Shown here one piece after another: positions 58,297-64,000 of a stretch of DNA of 64,000 nucleotides (positions within the stretch are counted from its first letter, which is position 1; each line of letters opens with the position of its first letter). Source of the DNA: Amorphoplanes friuliensis DSM 7358 (GTDB lineage: Bacteria > Actinomycetota > Actinomycetes > Mycobacteriales > Micromonosporaceae); assembly GCF_000494755.1 (NCBI RefSeq), contig NC_022657.1:124001-188000 (forward strand), written 5' to 3'. The notes beneath the pieces were generated by a model. It was not told where the DNA came from and did not search any database. It saw nothing but the letters and a program-made list of their open reading frames with translations. The position numbers and the translations under genes were made by a program.

Positions 58297-59355
58297 TCAC
58301 GGCTCTGACCTGCGGGGATGCGGGGTGACGGCGAGGGCGACCAGGCGTACGGCCTCGGTGAGGCTGCCCAGCGGGGTGATGCCTTCGGGGAGATCGTCCA
58401 TCGACCAGCCCGGTCCGGCTGCTGCCGCAAGCAGGGGGCGGTGGGGTCCGCTGAGCACGATCGCCCACTGGTCCGGGTCGCCCGTGGACGGCAGCTGGGA
58501 CCACAGGACGACCGCTGTGGGCCCCGTGCGGGTGATCGCGTCCCGCAGCGCCTCGGGCGGCATGCGGGCGCCCAGGAGCCTGCTGGGGACGCCTGCTTGG
58601 GCCAGGGCGGCGGCGAGGGCCTCCAGGGGCAGTGTGTGTTGTTCTTCGTCGGCTGCGGCGAGGAGGACGCGGGGGGATTCGAGGCCGGTGGGCCGGGAGA
58701 CCGTGCCCAGGACTTCGGTGATGCCGCGGGAGATCAGGTGTTCGACTTCGATGAAGCGTTTGGTGGCCGCGTAGCGTTCGCCGATGCCGATCAGCACCGG
58801 CATGATCACGTCTTCCCAGGCGGCGACTACGCCGCGGTCGGTGACGATCATTTCGAGGATGTCGCGGAGGGCTGGTGCGTCCAGGCGCATGGCAGCCCGG
58901 GCCAGGCCGCGGGCGGCCGGGCCGGCCCTTCCGGTACGCAGATTGTGGCCGCCACCGTCCCGTGCGGTGAACAGTCGCTCGGGCCACGTGTCGTAGGTGC
59001 CGTCGAGGACGGCATCGTCCTGGTCCACCAGGGATGGCAGGTCTTCCGAGGGGGCGAGGGGCGGTTCGGGGTCTTGCACGAGGACGACAGGTGCTGCGGG
59101 CAGCGGCTTGGCGAGGTCGATGGGTATCGGGATCCGCTGCGCCCACGCGGCTGCCTCGGCCGGGGCGACTCCCTGGCCGGTCAATCGACGCATGACCTGG
59201 AGCCGTGCGAGGTCCTCGGCGGTGTACCGCCGGTGCTGGCCGGGTACGTGGTGGCTCGGGCCCAGCCCGTATCGCTGGTGCCACGTGCGCAGTGTGGTCA
59301 CGGCGACGCCCAGACGGCGGGCGACCGCCCCGGCCGTCAGGGCCTCATCGGCCAC
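58297..59355 (-). CDS. litR: MerR-family regulator with B12-binding domain (LitR/CarH-like)
   Basis: 352 residues: a MerR helix-turn-helix (TAGAVARRLGVAVTTLRTWH ... HRRYTAEDLARLQVM) followed by a cobalamin-binding module. In known CarH/LitR photoreceptors a W-x9-EH motif and a His that ligates cobalt are found; here Y195-x9-E205-H206 and H240 in DEEQHTL occupy these places, so the Trp is replaced by Tyr. Such regulators repress carotenoid genes in the dark and release them when light breaks the Co-C bond. It is the last gene of the crtE-crtI-idi operon (11-base overlap with idi). GTG 59355. Confidence 0.85.
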   Translation of the reverse strand: MADEALTAGAVARRLGVAVTTLRTWHQRYGLGPSHHVPGQHRRYTAEDLARLQVMRRLTGQGVAPAEAAAWAQRIPIPIDLAKPLPAAPVVLVQDPEPPLAPSEDLPSLVDQDDAVLDGTYDTWPERLFTARDGGGHNLRTGRAGPAARGLARAAMRLDAPALRDILEMIVTDRGVVAAWEDVIMPVLIGIGERYAATKRFIEVEHLISRGITEVLGTVSRPTGLESPRVLLAAADEEQHTLPLEALAAALAQAGVPSRLLGARMPPEALRDAITRTGPTAVVLWSQLPSTGDPDQWAIVLSGPHRPLLAAAAGPGWSMDDLPEGITPLGSLTEAVRLVALAVTPHPRRSEP

Positions 59356-59935
59356 CCGACCGCTCCGGTGCGTCGTCGGCCGGCCGGGGTTGCGCCCGCA
59401 GGTGGGTGATGAGGGATTCGGCGACGCCGGGGAGCCAGGGCGCGTACGAGCGGAGGTCGTTCTCGAGTCCCGCGCTCAACTCGTCGAGGGTGACCCACCG
59501 GAGGTCGGCCACCTCGTCGGGGTCGGGCAGCGGCACGAGGTCCGCGGGGACGTCACCGATCAGCACGTGGTCGTACTCGTACTCCACACGACCCGTGGCC
59601 GGGTCTTCCGCGTAGTACGAGTACACGCCGGTCTCGGTGAGCTCGATGCCGTGGACGCCGACCTCTTCGATCAGGCGGCGGGCTGCTGCGGTGGCGGGTT
59701 CCTCGCCGGGCAGGGGGTGGCCGCAGCAGGTGTTGGCCCAGCGCAGCGGGAAGCGGGTCTTGACCGCCGCCCGCTGTTGCAGCAGCACCCGGCCGGACGG
59801 GTCGCGGAGGAACACCGAGAAGGCGCGGTGCAGCCGGCCGGGCGCGCGGTGTGCCTCGTCGACGGTGAGGGCGCCGACGGGTTCGCCGAGGGTGTCGACC
59901 AGTTCGACGAGGTGGGCCTCGCGTGATGCGGTCAC
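59345..59935 (-). CDS. idi: isopentenyl-diphosphate delta-isomerase, type 1
   Basis: Nudix-fold isomerase making DMAPP from IPP for carotenoid synthesis, 196 residues. Seen: LHRAFSVFLRDPSGRVLLQQR, RFPLRWANTCCGHP (catalytic Cys), EEVGVHG and EYEYDHVLIGDV (catalytic Glu region). GTG 59935 overlaps the crtI stop by 4 bases. Confidence 0.96.
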   Translation of the reverse strand: MTASREAHLVELVDTLGEPVGALTVDEAHRAPGRLHRAFSVFLRDPSGRVLLQQRAAVKTRFPLRWANTCCGHPLPGEEPATAAARRLIEEVGVHGIELTETGVYSYYAEDPATGRVEYEYDHVLIGDVPADLVPLPDPDEVADLRWVTLDELSAGLENDLRSYAPWLPGVAESLITHLRAQPRPADDAPERSGGR

Positions 59936-61419
59936 TTCTTCGCGCCTCCGGTCACCCGGGACGCTGCCAGCTTCCCGGAGATCAACACCATCGGTACGCC
60001 CACACCCGGCTGGGTCCCGGAGCCGGTGAAGACGACGTTGCCGAGTGTCGGGTGCAGGTTCGCGGGGCGGAACGGTCCGGTCTGCGCGAACGTGTGTGCC
60101 GCGGCGAACGGGGTGCCGGCGGCCATGCCCTGGGCGGCCCAGTCGTCCGGCGTGATGATCTGTTCGACCTCGATGCCGTCGCGGAAGCCGATGTAACCGC
60201 GCTGCTCGAGCACACCGGCGAGCTCGTCGGCGTACCGGCGTCCGAGGCCGCCCTTCCAGTCCAGTGGGGCCTTGTCGAGGTTCGGGGTCGGCGCGAGGAC
60301 GTAGTAGCTCTGCTTGCCGGCCGGGGCCCCGCTGGGGTCGCTGCGGGTCGGGTTGGTGACCAGCAGGGAAGGGTCGCTCATCAGCAGGCCCTGGTCGATG
60401 ATCTCGTTGAAGGTGCCCTTCCACGCCTTGCCGAAGTGGATGTTGTGGTGGGCGATCTTCGAGTAGGTCTGCGTCGATCCGATGTGGAGCACCACACAGG
60501 ACGGCGAGTACGTCAGTTTGCGCGGGCGCCGCGACTCGGGCAGCAGATCGCGGTACGCGACCGGAAGGTCCGGGTTGAGCACCACGACGTCGGCCGAGAT
60601 GCGCTCGCCGGTGTCGGTGATCACACCGGTCGCGCGGCCGTTCGACGTCTCCACACCGGTGACCGTCGTCTCGTAGCGGAACTGCACCCCGTGCTTCTCG
60701 GCCGCTCCGGCCAGCGCCTTCGGCACCGCGTGCATGCCACCGCGCGGGAAGAACACCCCGGCCACCGAGTCCAGGTACGCGATGACGGCGTAGATGGCGA
60801 GGGCGTCGTGCGGCGCGAGTCCGGCGTACATCGCTTGGAACGAGAAGATGCGCTGGGTCCGGGGGTCGCGGAAGTATTGGTTGATCTTCGGCTGGAGCCG
60901 GCGGAAGCCGCCCTTGGCGAGCAGCTTCAGCAGGCTGAGGTTGACCAGGTCCAGCGGGGTGTCGAGGTTGCGGTCGATGAAGTTGTCGCGTTCGAGGTGC
61001 CACAGGCCGCGGGCGAAGTCGACGAACCGCAGGTATCCGTCGGCCTCACGCGGGCCGCAGACCTTGGAGATCTCGGCGGCCATCTCGACCGTGTCGGTGC
61101 GGACGTCGAGTGTGGAACCGTCGGGGTAGTAAGCCCGGTAGGCCGGGTTGACGGGCATGAGCTCGAGCCAGTCGGACAGCTCTTCGCCGACGGCGGCGAG
61201 TGGCTCGGCGATCAGCTCGGGCATGGTCAGGACGGTCGGCCCGGTGTCGAACTCGTATCCGCCGAGGGAGAGCCGGCCCGCGCGTCCGCCCGGCACCGCC
61301 TCACGCTCGACGACCGTCACCTGGCGCCCGGCCGCGGCGAGGTGCAGCGCGCAGGCCAGCCCGCCGAGGCCGGCGCCGACGACGACCACGTGGTCGGTCG
61401 GTCCAGTCACTTTTCGCAC
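59932..61419 (-). CDS. crtI: phytoene desaturase CrtI
   Basis: FAD-dependent desaturase converting phytoene toward lycopene, 495 residues. N-terminal dinucleotide-binding VVVVGAGLGGLACALHLA and GGRAGRLSLGGYEFDTGPT; C-terminal signature NVVFTGSGTQPGVGVPM. GTG 61419 is preferred because GGGAG lies 8 bases upstream; GTG 61410 is an alternative. Between crtE and idi in the operon. Confidence 0.96.
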   Translation of the reverse strand: MRKVTGPTDHVVVVGAGLGGLACALHLAAAGRQVTVVEREAVPGGRAGRLSLGGYEFDTGPTVLTMPELIAEPLAAVGEELSDWLELMPVNPAYRAYYPDGSTLDVRTDTVEMAAEISKVCGPREADGYLRFVDFARGLWHLERDNFIDRNLDTPLDLVNLSLLKLLAKGGFRRLQPKINQYFRDPRTQRIFSFQAMYAGLAPHDALAIYAVIAYLDSVAGVFFPRGGMHAVPKALAGAAEKHGVQFRYETTVTGVETSNGRATGVITDTGERISADVVVLNPDLPVAYRDLLPESRRPRKLTYSPSCVVLHIGSTQTYSKIAHHNIHFGKAWKGTFNEIIDQGLLMSDPSLLVTNPTRSDPSGAPAGKQSYYVLAPTPNLDKAPLDWKGGLGRRYADELAGVLEQRGYIGFRDGIEVEQIITPDDWAAQGMAAGTPFAAAHTFAQTGPFRPANLHPTLGNVVFTGSGTQPGVGVPMVLISGKLAASRVTGGAKK

Positions 61420-61449
61420 TTCACAGCTCCCGGGGTCGGAAAAGGTCAA

Positions 61450-62613
61450 TCATGCCGGGCGGTCGGTCGAGGTGACCGCCAGCTCGGTCAGCGCGGCACG
61501 CGCATCATCGTGGATCGGCGCGCCGGCCAGCGCTTCGATGCCCTCCGCGACCCGGCGCCGGATCAGCGCCTCGACCTGCGCGACTGCGCCGGTCTCGACG
61601 ATGACCTCGGTGCGGCGCGCGAGGTCGGCGGAGGAGATAGAACCGCCGGAGCCGTCGGCGGGGTTGACAGCTCCGGCGGGGTCAGGGTCCAGCTCGGCCC
61701 GCTGAGCGGGCGTGGCCAGCTGGCGGGCCAGCATGAGCAGGGCGGTGGGCTTTCCGGTACGCAGGTCGTCGCCGGCCGGCTTGCCCGTGACGACGGGGTC
61801 GCCGAAGACGCCGAGCAGGTCGTCGCAGAGCTGGAAAGCCTCACCGACCGCGATGCCGTAGGTGTTGTAGGCCTCGTCGACCGCCGCCACGTCGATGTCG
61901 ACCGTGCCGGCCAGTGCCAGCCCGAACTGCAGTGGCCGCTGGACGGTGTAACTCGCGGTCTTGTGGCGGGCGACGAGCAGTGCCCGCTCGACGGACCAGG
62001 CGCTGGGCTCGGTCTCACCGAGCACGTCGAGGTACTGCCCGGCGACGGCTTCGATGCGCATGCGGTCGTAACAGGACCGCACGGCGAAGTGGGTGGTGGT
62101 GGAGAGCGCCGATCGGGCCAGCAACTGATCGGCCCAGACCAGGCAGAGGTCGCCCACGAGGATCGCCGAGGTGGTGCCGAAGTGGTCCGGGTCGCCCAGC
62201 CGGCCCGCGTTGCTGTGCTGGGCGGCGAAGATCCGGTGGGCCGTGGGCCCGCCGCGGCGGGTGGCCGAGTCGTCCATGACGTCGTCGTGGACCAGCGCGA
62301 ACGTGTGCATCAGCTCGAGTGCGCTGAGCGCCGGCAGCACCGGCTCCACGGGTTCGTGCGGGCCCACGACGCCGCGCCATCCCCAGTACGCGAAGGTCGG
62401 CCGCAGCCTCTTGCCACCGGCCAGCACGAGATCCCGTGTCGTGCGGGCGAAGCGGCCGAGGGCCGGGTCGACGTCGTCGAGTGCTGTGGTCTGGCCGCTC
62501 AGGAACTCGGCCAGCGTGCCCTCGACAGCACGCACCAGATCGCCCGGAGAGACGGTCTGGCGAGGTATCCCGAAACGCGGGTTCCCCTCGAGGATGTCGT
62601 TGGCCACGGTCAC
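61450..62613 (-). CDS. crtE: polyprenyl (geranylgeranyl) diphosphate synthase CrtE
   Basis: Trans-isoprenyl diphosphate synthase of about 387 residues: GGKRLRPTFAYWG, first Asp-rich motif VHDDVMDDSATRRGG, and the second FQLCDDLLGVFGDP. Product length, likely C20 given the crtB/crtI neighbours. GTG 62613 opens the gene 60 bases from the divergent crtB. First gene of the minus-strand operon. Confidence 0.95.
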   Translation of the reverse strand: MTVANDILEGNPRFGIPRQTVSPGDLVRAVEGTLAEFLSGQTTALDDVDPALGRFARTTRDLVLAGGKRLRPTFAYWGWRGVVGPHEPVEPVLPALSALELMHTFALVHDDVMDDSATRRGGPTAHRIFAAQHSNAGRLGDPDHFGTTSAILVGDLCLVWADQLLARSALSTTTHFAVRSCYDRMRIEAVAGQYLDVLGETEPSAWSVERALLVARHKTASYTVQRPLQFGLALAGTVDIDVAAVDEAYNTYGIAVGEAFQLCDDLLGVFGDPVVTGKPAGDDLRTGKPTALLMLARQLATPAQRAELDPDPAGAVNPADGSGGSISSADLARRTEVIVETGAVAQVEALIRRRVAEGIEALAGAPIHDDARAALTELAVTSTDRPA

Positions 62614-62673
62614 GACGGTACCGTAGGCTGCCAGTTGCGTCGATTGCTGAGTCGATTTTGTTTTGGAGGGCCC
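62614..62673. promoter_or_regulatory. divergent crtE-crtB promoter region with direct repeats
   Basis: Only 60 bases between the two starts. GTCGATT occurs twice, at 62639-62645 and 62651-62657, a 12-base period. A MerR-type regulator encoded in the same cluster could bind it. GGAGG (62665-62669) serves crtB. Confidence 0.55.
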
Positions 62674-63579
62674 GTGGAGATCGATCTGGCCGCCGCCTAC
62701 GAGCGGTGCCGCGAGATACACAAGCGTCACGGGCGGACTTATTACCTGGCCACGAGGCTGCTGCCGAGCTGGAAGCGCCGTCACGTGCACGCGCTCTACG
62801 GCTTCACCCGCTATGCGGACGAGATTGTCGACCGGACGGAGGATCTGCCGCCGGCCGAGCGTGCCGCACGGCTGAATGCCTGGTCAGACGAGTTTTTGGC
62901 CGGTCTGGCCGGGGCGCCGACCGACGACCCGCTGCTGCCCGCGGTCCTGCACACGATCGCCGTCTTCGACCTCGATCGCTCCGACTTTGCGTCGTTTCTG
63001 CGCAGCATGGCGATGGACCTCACGGTCACCTCGTACGCGACCTACGACGACCTGCTCGACTACATGGAAGGCTCGGCCGCGGTCATCGGCACGATGATGC
63101 TGCCCATCCTGGGGTCCAGCGATCCTGCGGCCGCCCGCGAGCCGGCGCGTCAGCTGGGCTTCGCGTTCCAGCTCACCAACTTCATCCGGGACGTCGCCGA
63201 GGACCTCGACCGCGGCCGCACCTACCTGCCGGACTCGCACCTGGCGAAGTTCGGCGTCACCCGCGACGACCTGCAGGAAGCCCGTGCACTCGGACGTTCG
63301 ACCCCGCAGATCAAAGCCCTGATCAAGTACGAGGTAGCCCGCGCCGACGAACACTACGCCGCCGCGGCTCCCGGGATCCCGCTGCTGCTGCCCGGCTCCC
63401 AGGCCTGCATGCGGACGGCCTTCGAACTGTACGGCGGCATCCTCGACGAGGTCGTGGCGGCCGACTACGACGTCTTCGTGCGCCGGGCGACAGTGCCCAA
63501 CCAGCGCCGGGCGCGGGTGGCGGTGCGGTCGCTGCTCACCAGGGCGGGCACACCGGTGGCTGCGTCGGTTCGGGGCTGA
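62674..63579 (+). CDS. crtB: phytoene synthase CrtB
   Basis: Head-to-head condensation of two GGPP into phytoene, 301 residues. Motifs: RHVHALYGFTRYADEIVD (first Asp-rich region), YMEGSAAVIGTMMLPILG and FQLTNFIRDVAEDLDRGRTYLP (second). GTG 62674 with GGAGG just upstream. Divergent from crtE and 1 base ahead of the photolyase gene. Confidence 0.97.
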   Translation: MEIDLAAAYERCREIHKRHGRTYYLATRLLPSWKRRHVHALYGFTRYADEIVDRTEDLPPAERAARLNAWSDEFLAGLAGAPTDDPLLPAVLHTIAVFDLDRSDFASFLRSMAMDLTVTSYATYDDLLDYMEGSAAVIGTMMLPILGSSDPAAAREPARQLGFAFQLTNFIRDVAEDLDRGRTYLPDSHLAKFGVTRDDLQEARALGRSTPQIKALIKYEVARADEHYAAAAPGIPLLLPGSQACMRTAFELYGGILDEVVAADYDVFVRRATVPNQRRARVAVRSLLTRAGTPVAASVRG

Positions 63580-63580
63580 C

Positions 63581-64000
63581 ATGCGAACCGCCGTTGTCCT
63601 CTTCACGCGTGACCTGCGGGTGCACGACAACCCCGCGCTCGCCTCCGCCTGCGCCAACGCCGAGCAGGTCGCGCCGCTGTTCGTGCTGGACCCGCGCCTG
63701 CAGACGCTCTCCCCGAACCGTGCTCGTTTCCTGCACCAGAGCCTGGCCGACCTGCGCGAGACACTGCGGGCCAAGGGCGGGGACCTGATCGTCCGGACCG
63801 GTGACCCGGTCGTCGAAGCGATCAAGCTGGCCCGCGAGGTCGGTGCCGAGGGGATCGCCCTGGCGGCTGACGTCAGCGCGTACGCCCGGCGCCGGGAGCA
63901 GCGGCTCGAGCAGGAGTGTGAGCAGCACCGCATCTCGTTGCGGCTGTTCCCTGGCACCACCGTTCTGCCGCCGGGCGGGGTGCAGCCGGGTGGGGGCGGC
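63581..64000 (+). CDS. phr: deoxyribodipyrimidine photolyase (3' end outside window)
   Basis: First 140 codons of a DNA photolyase/cryptochrome: MRTAVVLFTRDLRVHDNPAL, then VAPLFVLDPRL, FLHQSLADLRETLRAKGGDL and ADVSAYARRREQRL, all typical of the N-terminal antenna-binding domain. ATG 63581 starts one base after the crtB stop, so it is in the same transcript. Light-linked DNA repair fits the carotenoid cluster. The frame remains open at the window end. Confidence 0.96.
   Translation, partial: MRTAVVLFTRDLRVHDNPALASACANAEQVAPLFVLDPRLQTLSPNRARFLHQSLADLRETLRAKGGDLIVRTGDPVVEAIKLAREVGAEGIALAADVSAYARRREQRLEQECEQHRISLRLFPGTTVLPPGGVQPGGGG

Noticed and set aside
59923..62673. Long plus-strand frame ahead of crtB
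   Set aside because: The part before 62674 is antisense to crtI and crtE. Only the section from GTG 62674 encodes a recognisable protein.

Overview
The window is about 64 kb of high-GC chromosomal DNA. GTG starts are frequent, genes often overlap by ATGA or GTGA, and gene order follows known actinobacterial blocks (clpB-DedA-fba-purA; purF-purM-DUF3073-vdh-bldC). Together with bldC, ESX-type MinD-like and sterol-carrier-like proteins, this points to a filamentous or sporulating actinobacterium, most likely Micromonosporaceae (Actinoplanes-like). The genus is an inference. No insertion sequence, prophage, CRISPR array or rRNA was seen.

Layout. 0-7 kb: clpB (5' end outside the window), two related proline-tailed membrane proteins, small ORFs, an ArsR-type regulator and a class II aldolase-family protein. 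7-12 kb: DedA protein and the coupled RNA-repair pair Pnkp/Hen1 on the minus strand. 12-15 kb: SigE-family sigma factor coupled to an LCP protein with an anti-sigma-like N-terminus, then a frameshifted LPXTG surface protein. 15-20 kb: fba, an RNA ligase, a LOG-family protein, an ADP-ribosylglycohydrolase and DUF3151. 20-25.5 kb: a large MinD-like ATPase with a Pro/Gln-rich N-terminus, a degenerate DAG-kinase-like protein and purA. 25.6-42 kb: a purine region (purA, purD, purB, purS, purQ, purL, purF, purM) with an MFS transporter and its regulator, a secreted trypsin-like protease, SCP2-type proteins and a Gly/Tyr-rich surface protein between them. A cluster of DnaA-box-like sites lies between purA and purD.

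41.7-46.2 kb: between purM and the DUF3073-vdh-bldC block sits a compact RiPP locus, a radical SAM/SPASM maturase overlapping a 74-residue precursor rich in aromatic-x-Asn motifs. It resembles the actinobacterial multiple-cyclophane (AmcA/AmcB) class and is the most interesting system here. 46-57.8 kb: PPOX protein, methyltransferase coupled to RNA 2'-phosphotransferase (KptA), PrsW-type protease, Asp/Gly repeat protein, thioesterase, DUF2786, RsbW/STAS pair, GDSL esterase, an ECF sigma/YCII/SnoaL set. 57.9-58.2 kb: tRNA-Phe, tRNA-Asp, tRNA-Glu on the minus strand. 58.3-64 kb: a carotenoid cluster (crtE, crtI, idi and a B12-binding MerR regulator on minus; crtB and a photolyase cut by the window end on plus), probably light-controlled.

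The window holds four RNA-end-processing enzymes (Pnkp, Hen1, RNA ligase, KptA), an unusually dense set for one 40-kb stretch. Functional calls rest on motifs read by eye and recalled family knowledge; no database search was run.
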